Part shown: one piece after another, positions 32,195 to 40,066 of the stretch | Layout of the letters: each line of letters starts with the position of its first letter | How positions within the stretch are numbered: position 1 is the stretch's first letter | Assembly (NCBI GenBank): GCA_030540435.1 | Contig: JAUNWG010000010.1 | Span: forward strand, 1 to 50,369 | Direction of reading: 5' to 3' | DNA length: 50,369 bases | Source: Eubacteriales bacterium | GTDB taxonomy: Bacteria > Bacillota > Clostridia > Oscillospirales > Butyricicoccaceae | Notes under the pieces: model-generated | What the model was told of the DNA's origin: nothing | The model's input: the letters and a program-made list of their open reading frames with translations, nothing else | Databases searched by the model: none | Program-made: the position numbers and the translations under genes

Positions 32195-33421
32195 CTATTT
32201 CCCATCTGAAAAGTGCTTTTTCTGATAATTCTTGCGATGATTCTGTGCGTTTCCCCGCTGGAAATTTCCCTTCCCAGCTGAATGGAAACGCTTCCGCTTC
32301 TCCGGCGGCTGGTAATACATAAACAGATTACAGCGTATCATGCCGTTATACAGCTTACGTTTTTTATCTGCCCGCGTGCCGAAAAACTCCTCGAATTTTT
32401 CGTCCGAGCTGATAATATACTGCTTCATTGGAGAACGGGAAGCAATTGCTCCGAAACGCCGCAGCAGCTTGCGCGCCGATGTGACATCCATCATGCGTTC
32501 GCCATACGGTGGGTTGCAGATCAAAGTCCCTTCCCTGCCTTGCAGTCTCAATTCGCAAGCATCCTGTTGTGTGAAGCGTACCGTGTGTTCTACCCCTGCC
32601 TTGCGTGCATTCTCCGCAGAAAGCGCAACGCAATCAGGGTCAATATCACTGCCGCTGATCTCATACACGCGGTCACGATAAATCAGGTCCAGCGCTCGTT
32701 CGCGCTCCTGCCGCCAGATTTCCGGTTCAACCAGCGCCCACTTTTCCGCATCAAAGGAACGGGACAATCCCGGCGCTCGGTTCATTGCGATCATTGCCGC
32801 TTCGATCGGAATCGTGCCCGAACCGCAGAACGGATCCATAAATTCTCCCCTGCCGCGATAACGCGACAGCTTTACCATCGCAGCAGCCAGTGTTTCTCGC
32901 AGCGGCGCTTCATTTGCATTTGCCCGATAGCCGCGTTTATGCAGCCCTGCACCGGAAGTATCCAGATACAATGTCGCAATGTTATTCATAATGGAAAATT
33001 GTACCTGACAGCGTGCACCGGTTTCCTCAAACCATGTCACACCATAGGATTCCGACAGGCTCTTGACGATCGCTTTCTTGATAATGCTCTGACAATCAGG
33101 GATACTGTGCAGCTCGGACGAAAGCGAATAGCCCTTTACCGGAAACGCACTGTCCTTCTCAATATAATCCAGCCATGGTAACTCATATACGCCTTCAAAT
33201 AATTCCTCAAAGGTACGCGCCGGAAATTCACCTACTTTGATAAGCACACGTTCTGCACAGCGCAGCCAAAGGTTTGCCCACACCAACGTATGTTCATCAC
33301 CGGTGAAAAACACCCGGCCGTTTTCAACGCGGACATCCTCCAGCCCGCCGCTGTGGCGCAGCTCATCTCCAACAATGCCCTCCAGTCCGAACAGCGTCGG
33401 ACAGCAAAATTCATATTTCAT
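32195..33421 (-). CDS. THUMP-domain class I SAM-dependent RNA methyltransferase (RlmL/YpsC-like)
   Basis: 408 residues from ATG 33421 (AAGGA eight bases upstream); a longer frame has no such site. N-terminal ferredoxin-like/THUMP part (1-150), then a UPF0020 methyltransferase with DPFCGSGTIPIEAAMIA near 190 and the catalytic NPPYGER motif near 310 (N2-guanine or N6-adenine type). It probably modifies 23S rRNA. The C-terminal about 35 residues are basic (KKHFSDGK end), typical RNA-contacting tail. Own promoter unclear; own terminator. Confidence 0.9.
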   Translation of the reverse strand: MKYEFCCPTLFGLEGIVGDELRHSGGLEDVRVENGRVFFTGDEHTLVWANLWLRCAERVLIKVGEFPARTFEELFEGVYELPWLDYIEKDSAFPVKGYSLSSELHSIPDCQSIIKKAIVKSLSESYGVTWFEETGARCQVQFSIMNNIATLYLDTSGAGLHKRGYRANANEAPLRETLAAAMVKLSRYRGRGEFMDPFCGSGTIPIEAAMIAMNRAPGLSRSFDAEKWALVEPEIWRQERERALDLIYRDRVYEISGSDIDPDCVALSAENARKAGVEHTVRFTQQDACELRLQGREGTLICNPPYGERMMDVTSARKLLRRFGAIASRSPMKQYIISSDEKFEEFFGTRADKKRKLYNGMIRCNLFMYYQPPEKRKRFHSAGKGNFQRGNAQNHRKNYQKKHFSDGK

Positions 33422-33538
33422 AATCCAATCCTTATTTTCCGTATTGCCGCCGTCCCACACGGCAGATCCATAAACTGTATTGTACAATAATTCTCCTGTC
33501 GAAACAAGGGGAACACAGGGTTTTCGACAGGTTTCGCG

Positions 33539-33576
33539 TTGCATTTTTTGTCATTTGTGTTATACTGAATAGTATA
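33539..33576 (+). promoter_or_regulatory. Promoter and palindrome before the DUF4364 gene
   Basis: TTGCAT (33539-33544), 16 bp, TATACT (33561-33566). The -10 forms half of a perfect palindrome TATACT-GAAT-AGTATA (33561-33576), which could be an autoregulatory operator. Confidence 0.65.
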
Positions 33577-33606
33577 AACATCAGATGTCGAATGAGAGGT
33601 GCCCTT

Positions 33607-34143
33607 ATGATCCGCTATGGCTTTATCCGTACAAAGGATGAGATCAAATTCTTGATACTGACCTGCATGACATATCTGCCGTTCCCGGTATCATATGATG
33701 CGATCGTCGACATCTGTACATGGTGTGACGACGGCTTCGGTTATTTTGAACTGTCCGAGGCATTTTCTGAGCTTCAGGATTCCAAGCACATTGAAAAGAC
33801 AATCGAAAACAACGAAGAACGATTTTCCATCACACAAAAGGGACGCGAGACTGCACAGGCTTTTCAAAACCGCCTGCCTTATACCGTCCGGGAAGCAGCA
33901 GAGCTGTCTGCCCTCCGCGTAATCCGCAAGATCCGCCGCGATGCACAGATATTCTCCACCGTGGAACAGCATGGTGAAAAGGACTACGTTGTTGAACTAT
34001 CCATGCAGGGCGTTTTCTCCGTCCGTATGAACGTGGTCAGCCCCTCTCAGGCTGCGTTACTGGAGCGTACATTTAAAAAGCACGCAGAATCCATTTACCA
34101 GGAGCTGCTGACTGCGCTGACCAAAAATTATGAGGATGAATAA
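33607..34143 (+). CDS. DUF4364-family protein (probable winged-helix regulator)
   Basis: 178 residues from ATG 33607 behind AGAGGTG. The family is widespread in Clostridia and adopts a winged-helix-like fold in the N-terminal half (KFLILTCMTYLPFPVSYDAIVDICTWCD, about 12-40), with a C-terminal beta part. No function is established. A promoter with a palindrome in its -10 (33561-33576) and a terminator (34167-34191) make it a single-gene unit. Confidence 0.82.
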   Translation: MIRYGFIRTKDEIKFLILTCMTYLPFPVSYDAIVDICTWCDDGFGYFELSEAFSELQDSKHIEKTIENNEERFSITQKGRETAQAFQNRLPYTVREAAELSALRVIRKIRRDAQIFSTVEQHGEKDYVVELSMQGVFSVRMNVVSPSQAALLERTFKKHAESIYQELLTALTKNYEDE

Positions 34144-34164
34144 TCCATAAAATGATATAGTGGA

Positions 34165-34191
34165 AAGGCGAAACAGGTTTTCGTCTTTTTT
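34165..34191 (+). terminator. Terminator of DUF4364 gene
   Basis: GGCGAAA (34167-34173) and TTTCGTC (34179-34185) form a 7-bp stem (one G-T pair), followed by TTTTTT. Confidence 0.85.
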
Positions 34192-34228
34192 GCTGTCACA
34201 AAAATGATATAGATTGGAACGATGTAAC

Positions 34229-35083
34229 ATGACAAAAAAAACCAAAGGTATTCTGTATATCATACTTTCCGCTTTCTGCTTTGCGCTGATGAATTTATTT
34301 GTGCGCCTGTCTGGTGACTTACCGCCCATGCAGAAGAGCTTTTTCCGTAACGCTGTGGCGCTGGTATTTGCCTTGATCGTGCTGCTGCGGTCGGAAGAAA
34401 AATTCCAGTTTCACCATAAGAATCTGCCGCTGCTGATTACCCGTGCGGCCTTCGGCACCATCGGCATTTTGTGTAACTATTATGCCATTGACCATCTGGT
34501 GCTGTCGGATGCATCCATGCTGAACAAGCTGTCGCCATTCTTTGCAGTCATCATTTCCTATCTCTATCTAAAGGAAAAGGTCACGCCATTTCAGGCTGGT
34601 GCAGTCATTGTTGCTTTCATCGGTGCATTATGCATTATCAAGCCCGGTTTTTCTTCCCTGACTACCGGTCCGGCGCTGATCGCCGCACTTGGCGGTTTGG
34701 GCGCTGGTGCAGCATATACCATGGTGCGAAAACTGAGTCTGAATGGGGAACGCGGCCCGTTTATTGTCTTTTTCTTCTCGGCATTCTCCACACTTTTCTG
34801 CCTGCCGTATCTGTTATTCTCTTATCATCCGATGACTGCACAGCAGCTGATTATCCTTCTCTGCGCTGGTCTTGCCGCTGCTGGCGGACAATTTGCCATC
34901 ACAGCAGCCTATGCAAACGCACCGGCACGTGAAATCTCCGTCTTTGACTACTCGCAGATCGTATTTGCCGCCTTGCTTGGCTTCTTTGTCCTTCACCAAA
35001 TACCCGATATGCTGAGTATCATCGGTTATATCATCATCTGTGGCACATCCATTGCGATGTTCTTTTACAATCAAAAACACTGA
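34229..35083 (+). CDS. EamA/RhaT-type DMT-superfamily transporter
   Basis: 284 residues from ATG 34229 (a weak GGAAC site; a TTG five codons earlier is also possible). About ten helices in two EamA repeats; the start TKGILYIILSAFCFALMNLFVRL and FRNAVALVFALIVLL are typical. Export of a metabolite or amino acid is likely; the substrate cannot be named. The motif AAAATGATATAG recurs at 34149 and 34202, before and after the preceding terminator; the second may hold the -10 (GATATAG). Confidence 0.88.
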   Translation: MTKKTKGILYIILSAFCFALMNLFVRLSGDLPPMQKSFFRNAVALVFALIVLLRSEEKFQFHHKNLPLLITRAAFGTIGILCNYYAIDHLVLSDASMLNKLSPFFAVIISYLYLKEKVTPFQAGAVIVAFIGALCIIKPGFSSLTTGPALIAALGGLGAGAAYTMVRKLSLNGERGPFIVFFFSAFSTLFCLPYLLFSYHPMTAQQLIILLCAGLAAAGGQFAITAAYANAPAREISVFDYSQIVFAALLGFFVLHQIPDMLSIIGYIIICGTSIAMFFYNQKH

Positions 35084-35090
35084 CACAACA

Positions 35091-35120
35091 AATCCCGCAG
35101 CCGTTTCCGACTGCGGGATT
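35091..35120 (+). terminator. Terminator between convergent EamA and hpf genes
   Basis: AATCCCGCAG pairs with CTGCGGGATT (10-bp stem, 10-base loop). T-run is modest on both sides. Confidence 0.75.
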
Positions 35121-35164
35121 CTCTATTCCCTTTCTTTTCTACTCAAACGTATATCAAAACTGCA

Positions 35165-35698
35165 TCAGTTGCTTTCAATAAGTCCATACCCGCCTGCTGC
35201 TCTCTTATAGATAACAGCAGGTACATCATCCTCTTCCGCATTCTTGAAGAAGAAGAACTGATGGCCCAGAAGATTCATCTGGAGGATCGCTTCCTCTACT
35301 GTCATCGGGACAACGTCAAAGCGCTTGCGGCGAATAACGTCATACTTATCCTCGACATACTCAGCCATGCTTGCTTCATTTGCGGCAGCCTTGTCAAATG
35401 CGCCCTCACGCAGCTTCTTTTCCAGACGAGTCTTATTTCTGCGGATCTGCTTCTCGATGCTCTGAATCATGCCATCCACAGAGGCAAACATGTCAGTTGT
35501 GGTTTCCTCTGCACGGAAAACCATACCGTTATGCCGGACGGTAACCTCCGCCGTCTGCCTGCCCTTCAGCTCACTGAAAGTAATTGTTGCAGAAGTGTCC
35601 TTCTGGAAATAACGATCCAGCTTGGTAACCTTCTTGGTTGCATAAGCACGAAGCTCATCGCTAATCTGCATCTTTCTTTCAACGATGGTAATATTCAT
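35165..35698 (-). CDS. hpf: Ribosome hibernation-promoting factor, long form
   Basis: 177 residues: N-terminal RaiA/YfiA domain (1-100; MNITIVERKMQISDELRAYATKK), a basic linker, and a C-terminal dimerisation domain (about 120-177; EEAILQMNLLGHQFFFFKNA, VIYKRAAGGYGLIE). The long form makes 100S ribosome dimers in stationary phase. An extended -10 lies upstream at 35819-35827. Confidence 0.95.
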   Translation of the reverse strand: MNITIVERKMQISDELRAYATKKVTKLDRYFQKDTSATITFSELKGRQTAEVTVRHNGMVFRAEETTTDMFASVDGMIQSIEKQIRRNKTRLEKKLREGAFDKAAANEASMAEYVEDKYDVIRRKRFDVVPMTVEEAILQMNLLGHQFFFFKNAEEDDVPAVIYKRAAGGYGLIESN

Positions 35699-35818
35699 AA
35701 CATCAACTCCTTATACCAATTTCCTTTATTCAATTGTCATAAGGATGCTTACGGCACGAACCGATGATTTGTCATTTTACGAAAAATATTCAAATCGAGC
35801 TTCCTTGTTGTTACAATT

Positions 35819-35827
35819 AGTATACCA
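35819..35827 (-). promoter_or_regulatory. Extended -10 promoter of hpf
   Basis: TGGTATACT on the minus strand. The -35 region falls inside the imperfect stem at 35838-35884, so a regulator or alternative sigma factor may be involved. Confidence 0.55.
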
Positions 35828-35837
35828 CATAATGGGA

Positions 35838-35884
35838 AACCTGTCTCGCGCCAAAATCGGGCAAATCCCGGCATGAGACAGGTT
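35838..35884. other. Large stem-loop between fumarase alpha and hpf
   Basis: AACCTGTCTC (35838-35847) pairs perfectly with GAGACAGGTT (35875-35884), with an inner CGGG-CAAAT-CCCG hairpin. There is no T-run on either strand. It lies between the stop of the fumarase gene and the hpf promoter, partly overlapping the -35 area. Confidence 0.55.
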
Positions 35885-35936
35885 GTACAAAATATAGCTC
35901 TGATTTTCTCTGTTTTTCGTGAAATTACTTCAAAAT

Positions 35937-36779
35937 TCAGATGGTTCCCTCTGCATGTCTGGTCACATGGCAACCGATATTGACAACACACGGCAAGCCT
36001 GCAATATGCGTCGGAAATGGCTCGATGGCAGCCATCAGTGCAGTAACTGTGCCGCCCAAGCCCTGCGGCCCGATGCCCAATGCATTGACACGCGCAATGA
36101 TCTCTTTTTCCATCTCCGCATAGAACGGATTTTCATGGAACTGGCCAGCCGGGCGCATCAGCGCACGCTTCGCCAGATAAGCCGCCTTATCCGAGGTGCC
36201 GCCCAGACCAACGCCGATCACAATTGGTGGACACGGATTGGAGCCTGCCTTGTCGCAGGCATCTACGATAAAATCAATGATGTCCGCACGGGTCGCTGCC
36301 GGTGTAAACATCTTCATCGCGCTCATGTTTTCGCTGCCAAAGCCCTTTGGCGCCACGGTAATATGAATCTGGTCGCCCGCTACGATGCGGGTATACAGAA
36401 TTGCCGGAGTATTGTCATCCGTATTGACACGATCCAGCGGGTCGCGCACGACCGACTTACGCAGGTATCCATCCACATAGCCCTGACGCACGCCCTCATC
36501 TACAGCCTCTTCCAGCAAGCCGCCTGTAATGTGGACGTCCTGTCCAACCTCTACAAACACCACTGCCATGCCGGTGTCCTGACAAATCGGTACGGCATTT
36601 TTACAGGCAATATCACAATTTTCAATCATCTTTCCAAAAATCGTCTTGCCCAACGGGGATTGCTCCTTCTGCTGTCCATCCAGATAGGACTGGCGGATAT
36701 CCTCCGGCAGGATATAATTTGCCTTCATGCACAGCTCACGCACCAGTGCTGTAATTTCTTTGGCTTCGATGGTTCTCAT
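35937..36779 (-). CDS. Class I [4Fe-4S] fumarate hydratase/tartrate dehydratase, alpha subunit
   Basis: 280 residues of the FumA-N/TtdA family with the three Fe-S cluster cysteines plausible at Cys66 (PICQDTGMAVVFVEVG), about Cys187 (SNPCPPIVIGVGLGGT) and about Cys265 (AGLPCVVNIGCH). It hydrates fumarate to malate when joined by a beta subunit. In most Clostridia the beta gene follows directly; here the next gene downstream is hpf, so the beta subunit must lie elsewhere or is missing. It overlaps the amidohydrolase gene by 4 bp. Confidence 0.9.
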   Translation of the reverse strand: MRTIEAKEITALVRELCMKANYILPEDIRQSYLDGQQKEQSPLGKTIFGKMIENCDIACKNAVPICQDTGMAVVFVEVGQDVHITGGLLEEAVDEGVRQGYVDGYLRKSVVRDPLDRVNTDDNTPAILYTRIVAGDQIHITVAPKGFGSENMSAMKMFTPAATRADIIDFIVDACDKAGSNPCPPIVIGVGLGGTSDKAAYLAKRALMRPAGQFHENPFYAEMEKEIIARVNALGIGPQGLGGTVTALMAAIEPFPTHIAGLPCVVNIGCHVTRHAEGTI

Positions 36780-37936
36780 ATGTCAAAATCCTCCTGCTTG
36801 ATTGGTGTTCCATTGATAAATACGGCTTTGACCTTTGTGCGATAATCAAACGGATCGCCGTCCATAATCAGTATATCCGCGTCTTTTCCGACCTTTAACG
36901 AGCCGACACGGTCAGCCAGCCCGGTAATTTCCGCCGGCACGATCGTCACCGCTCGCAAGGCATCCATCGGCTCCATCCCTGCCTGTACAGCAGCGACCGC
37001 ACAACGCATGAAGTGCTTGAGCGGGGTTTCGGGATGGTCGGTGATGATCGCTGTCGGGATACCCGCCTTTGTCAACAGCGCCGGTGCCTGTTCGGTCAGA
37101 TTCGTCAGCTCCGGCTTGGAGCGGTCTGTTAAAAATGGTCCGGAGCAGATCGGCACCCCTTCTTCCGCGAGAATATCCGCCACAAGATGCGCCTCGGTGC
37201 CATGCAGAATGACCGGCTTTAGGGAAAATTCCTTTGCAATGCGCAGCGCTGTGAAGATATCATCCGCGCGATGCGCATGAAAATGCGCCTGACAGGTGCC
37301 GTCCAGTACCGGCAGCAGCGCCTCCATTTTTGCATCATATTCCGGCGTATCTCCCGGATCGTCCGCAGTTGCTTTGTGCCGTGCATATTCCTGCGCCTTG
37401 TGCAGCGTTTCCCGAATCAGCGCCGCCGTCGCCATGCGCGTTACCGGCGCTTCATCCTTATCATTATAGCACGATTTCGGGTTTTCTCCCAATGCAAATT
37501 TCATCGCACAGGGTTCCTTGACGATCATATCATCGATACGTCGACCAACGGTCTTGATCGCAGCGATCTGCCCGGCGATCGGATTGCAGCTCCCCGGTGA
37601 AACAATGCAACAGGTCACGCCCGCTTCCCTCGCTTCCGCAAAGCTGCGTTCCATTGGGTTAATGCCGTCAATCACCCGCAGCTGCGGTGTGATCGGCTCG
37701 GTATCCTCATTGCCGTCCTCTCCCTCAAAGCCAAGAGAGTCTTCAAACAATCCCAAATGGGTATGCGCATCCACCAGCCCCGGCAGCACCCAGCCGCCGC
37801 GCGCATCCAGATATGCTCCGGCTGGTGCATTTTTCATCGACCCGATTGCCGTTATTTTTCCATTTTCCCACGAAATGAAACCATTTTCGATGATTTCCCC
37901 CTCCATAGGAACAATTTTTCCATTGCAAATCAGCAT
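36776..37936 (-). CDS. Metal-dependent amidohydrolase (imidazolonepropionase-like)
   Basis: 386 residues: the barrel starts with the HxH pair His58/His60 (VDAHTH), followed by FHAHRADD, KPVILHGTEA and ITDHPETP that supply further metal ligands. A C-terminal beta lobe ends VGKDADILIMDGDPFDYRTKVKAVFINGT. It hydrolyses a cyclic amide, ether or amine; the substrate is unknown. Cotranscribed with the fumarase alpha gene, an unusual pair. Start GAGGAGCAGCT before ATG. Confidence 0.88.
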   Translation of the reverse strand: MLICNGKIVPMEGEIIENGFISWENGKITAIGSMKNAPAGAYLDARGGWVLPGLVDAHTHLGLFEDSLGFEGEDGNEDTEPITPQLRVIDGINPMERSFAEAREAGVTCCIVSPGSCNPIAGQIAAIKTVGRRIDDMIVKEPCAMKFALGENPKSCYNDKDEAPVTRMATAALIRETLHKAQEYARHKATADDPGDTPEYDAKMEALLPVLDGTCQAHFHAHRADDIFTALRIAKEFSLKPVILHGTEAHLVADILAEEGVPICSGPFLTDRSKPELTNLTEQAPALLTKAGIPTAIITDHPETPLKHFMRCAVAAVQAGMEPMDALRAVTIVPAEITGLADRVGSLKVGKDADILIMDGDPFDYRTKVKAVFINGTPIKQEDFDI

Positions 37937-37956
37937 AGCTGCTCCTCATGATACAA

Positions 37957-37985
37957 TTGACATTTACTGGAAACTATGGTACGAT
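37957..37985 (+). promoter_or_regulatory. Consensus-like promoter of a predicted small RNA
   Basis: TTGACA (37957-37962), 17-bp spacer, TACGAT (37980-37985), on the strand opposite to both flanking genes. Confidence 0.7.
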
Positions 37986-37990
37986 ATTCA

Positions 37991-38082
37991 CGGTGACAGG
38001 AAACTGTCATCCATGCACCGTTCATATCTTTATCCCCACAATCCATTTTTGCCCTCCGGATACGCCGGAGGGTGCTTTTTTT
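37991..38082 (+). ncRNA. Predicted small RNA of about 90 nt
   Basis: From the expected start (37990-37993) to the T-run at 38082. A 5' hairpin TGACAG-GAAA-CTGTCA has a GNRA tetraloop (37994-38009); a single-stranded pyrimidine/A-rich stretch follows; the 3' end is a strong terminator (38051-38082). No reading frame. It lies antisense to nothing but converges on the yabR gene end. No known family is recognised. Confidence 0.55.
38051..38082 (+). terminator. Intrinsic terminator of the predicted small RNA
   Basis: CCCTCCGG (38052-38059) and CCGGAGGG (38065-38072) pair around a 5-base loop; seven T residues follow at 38076-38082. The T-run is on the plus strand only, so it does not serve the minus-strand genes. 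Confidence 0.85.
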
Positions 38083-38091
38083 ATCTGCAGG

Positions 38092-38120
38092 AAAAATGCC
38101 GCCATGACCAGCAGGCGGCA
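38092..38120 (-). terminator. Terminator of the divIC-yabR transcription unit
   Basis: TGCCGCC and GGCGGCA (38097-38103, 38114-38120) pair; TTTTT follows on the minus strand. It ends just after the yabR stop. Confidence 0.8.
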
Positions 38121-38130
38121 TTATGCTGCG

Positions 38131-38607
38131 TTATTTGCGGCGGCGCGAACCGTTTTTGCGGTCAATATTATGACGATAATCCGCCATACGGCTCTCACTG
38201 TCCTGCATAAAATGCTTGAGCTTATCTTCAAACGAAGCTGGCGCTTCCTTCACTGCCGGACGAGCGGCATACGTTCCACCATTTGTGCGCGGCTGTCCCC
38301 TCTTATTGCCGGACCGCTGTGCATAGCCATTTCCGCCATTGCGGCCGGAAGACCGGCGCTCCGAATCCGGGCGCGGCTGTGCCTTCTTGATGGACAGATT
38401 GACGCGGCCATTGTCATCCACTGCGATAATCTTGACTTTGACCTCCTGTCCCTCTGTCAGATGATCCCGGATGTCGCTGACATATGACTGATCCACCTCA
38501 GAAATATGTACCAAGCCCGTCTTTCCCTCCGGCAGGGAAACAAATGCGCCAAACTTTGTGATTCCGGTCACCTTACCGGTTATAATTTCTCCTACGGCCA
38601 ACTCCAT
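38131..38607 (-). CDS. yabR: S1-domain RNA-binding protein (YabR type)
   Basis: 158 residues. The S1 domain occupies 1-72 (GEIITGKVTGITKFGAFVSLPEGKTGLVHISEV). The rest is low-complexity, Arg/Gly-rich, ending RHNIDRKNGSRRRK, as in YabR of Firmicutes. It sits downstream of divIC and the yab genes, as in Bacillus. The GGAGG site is unusually far from ATG (about 14 bases), so the exact start is less sure. Confidence 0.9.
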   Translation of the reverse strand: MELAVGEIITGKVTGITKFGAFVSLPEGKTGLVHISEVDQSYVSDIRDHLTEGQEVKVKIIAVDDNGRVNLSIKKAQPRPDSERRSSGRNGGNGYAQRSGNKRGQPRTNGGTYAARPAVKEAPASFEDKLKHFMQDSESRMADYRHNIDRKNGSRRRK

Positions 38608-38637
38608 ACCTTTTTGCTTTTTCCTCCATGAAAGTGG

Positions 38638-38925
38638 TTATTGCTCTGAACTGTCGATAAACACACGCTCACCCGGCGATGCGTAACCCAGTACATCGCG
38701 TGCGATCTTCGCAATTGATTCATCCGTGACGCCTTCATCCAGCGACTCCTTCAGCTCTGCATTCTGCACCTGCTTCAGTGCGATTTCTTCATCGAGATTC
38801 CGGCTCTGCTGCTGCAGATCGCTAAGCTGAAGCTGGAAAGACACAAGTTTTGCAACTGTAAACAAAGCTACAGCAGCCACAAGAACAACCAACGGATTCA
38901 CTTTTCTCTTTCTGCGGCTTTTCAT
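38638..38925 (-). CDS. divIC: Septum formation initiator, DivIC/FtsL-like
   Basis: 95 residues from ATG 38925 with GAGGAGG eight bases upstream; a start six codons earlier lacks a site. A basic N-terminus, one helix (about 10-27; NPLVVLVAAVALFTVAKL) and a coiled coil (about 30-60; LQLSDLQQQSRNLDEEIALKQ), then GYASPGERVF. It is part of the cell-division complex with FtsB/FtsL/FtsQ partners. Gene order with yabP/yabQ/yabR is the conserved Firmicutes one. Confidence 0.92.
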   Translation of the reverse strand: MKSRRKRKVNPLVVLVAAVALFTVAKLVSFQLQLSDLQQQSRNLDEEIALKQVQNAELKESLDEGVTDESIAKIARDVLGYASPGERVFIDSSEQ

Positions 38926-38954
38926 TTTATGCCTCCTCATCACGAATCACAATT

Positions 38955-39431
38955 CTACTTTATTTTATACCAGCGCAGGCAAAAAGGGAAGCACTTTTTT
39001 TGATTTTTCCGTGATTTTTCTGAAATTGTACATTGGTTTCGTTTATTTTTTCTGCGAATGTGTATATGGGAAAGCCCAACCGCGCACCAGTGCAGCGGAA
39101 TCCCCCCGATCCGCGCGAGAACAGCCCACAGCCCGCGCAGCAGCCAGCGGAATATGCGTCCACCGGTAAAATCCCAAGCCAGCCAGCCGCCCGCCGCTGA
39201 AATCAACAGGAAACCGCGTAAACGCAGCTGCGCCGCGCTGGTGACGAGTACAAACAGCCCTGCCGCTGCCAGCAGAGAAAACAAAGCATCCAGCAGCAGC
39301 TCCACAAGCCGGCTTTTGCTGCTCCACCGGATGCTGCGAAACAGGTCATATACCATCCCGCACAGTACGCCCGCCAGCACCGCATACAGCACTGCCCACA
39401 GCTGCTCCGGCAGCGGATTGATTGCGGTCAT
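38955..39431 (-). CDS. yabQ: Spore cortex protein YabQ
   Basis: 158 residues, about four to five helices, starting LPEQLWAVLYAVLAGVLCGMVYDLFRS, typical of YabQ. It is needed for spore cortex formation in Bacillus. It overlaps yabP by 4 bp (ATGA). Its presence indicates the host makes endospores. Confidence 0.9.
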   Translation of the reverse strand: MTAINPLPEQLWAVLYAVLAGVLCGMVYDLFRSIRWSSKSRLVELLLDALFSLLAAAGLFVLVTSAAQLRLRGFLLISAAGGWLAWDFTGGRIFRWLLRGLWAVLARIGGIPLHWCAVGLSHIHIRRKNKRNQCTISEKSRKNQKKCFPFCLRWYKIK

Positions 39432-39715
39432 TGGAACATCCTGCGGAAAAATCCGCCTCCGTGCACCGCATTGTCATCATATTCCAGCGAATCCACCGAA
39501 CCGGTCAGCTTGAGATCCCCGGTATCAAGGCTCAGCTGGTCAACATGCAGCCCAGTCCCGCGGATCGTGAGCGTCCCCAGTGTTGTCAAAACAACGACCT
39601 GGTTTTCATCAAAGTTGACCACATCACTTACGCCGGAAAGCGTCAGCCTTTGGCGGTCCTGCATTGTCAAGCCGTGCGGCATTGCCTTGCTTTCATTTTT
39701 TGACTCACGCTCCAT
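39428..39715 (-). CDS. yabP: Sporulation protein YabP
   Basis: 95 residues of the YabP/YqfC family with beta-rich sequence (LTMQDRQRLTLSGVSDVVNFDENQVVVLTTLGTLTIRG shown by landmarks at about 19-55). Synthesised in the mother cell during sporulation in Bacillus. GGGGG ribosome site 10 bases before ATG. Upstream lies the terminator of rqcP, so it has a separate promoter. Confidence 0.92.
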   Translation of the reverse strand: MERESKNESKAMPHGLTMQDRQRLTLSGVSDVVNFDENQVVVLTTLGTLTIRGTGLHVDQLSLDTGDLKLTGSVDSLEYDDNAVHGGGFFRRMFQ

Positions 39716-39745
39716 GCCACATTCCCCCTGAATGTACCGATAAAT

Positions 39746-39787
39746 AAAAAGCCCGAACGCAGGTGTTTCAGCCTATGCGTCCGGGCT
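39746..39787 (-). terminator. Terminator of rqcP
   Basis: AGCCCG-ACGCA and TGCGT-CGGGCT pair around a 14-base loop with one mismatch, with TTTTT following on the minus strand. It separates rqcP from yabP. Confidence 0.85.
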
Positions 39788-39799
39788 ATCATTTATTCC

Positions 39800-40042
39800 T
39801 TACTGTATCTCACGGTACAGCGCCAAAGCATCATTTTTCAATACATGCTCGGCAATATTGAGCACCTCAACCTTCAGGTTGCGCTGTCCGAAGGAAATCT
39901 CGATTACATCGCCAACCTTTACCTGATAAGATGCCTTCGCCTGCTTCCCGTTGACCAAAATGCGGTCGTTGTCACACGCTTCATTTGCGATGGTCCGTCG
40001 TTTGATCAAGCGGGAAACCTTTAAATATTTGTCCAGTCTCAT
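39800..40042 (-). CDS. rqcP: S4-domain RNA-binding protein RqcP (YabO)
   Basis: 80 residues, a single S4 domain (MRLDKYLKVSRLIKRRTIANEACDNDRILVNGKQAKASYQVKVGD in landmarks at 1-45). In Bacillus RqcP helps RqcH add Ala tails to stalled nascent chains. Its place next to yabP/yabQ/divIC matches Bacillus. Confidence 0.92.
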   Translation of the reverse strand: MRLDKYLKVSRLIKRRTIANEACDNDRILVNGKQAKASYQVKVGDVIEISFGQRNLKVEVLNIAEHVLKNDALALYREIQ

Positions 40043-40066
40043 TCCAGTTATAACACATCCTTTGGA

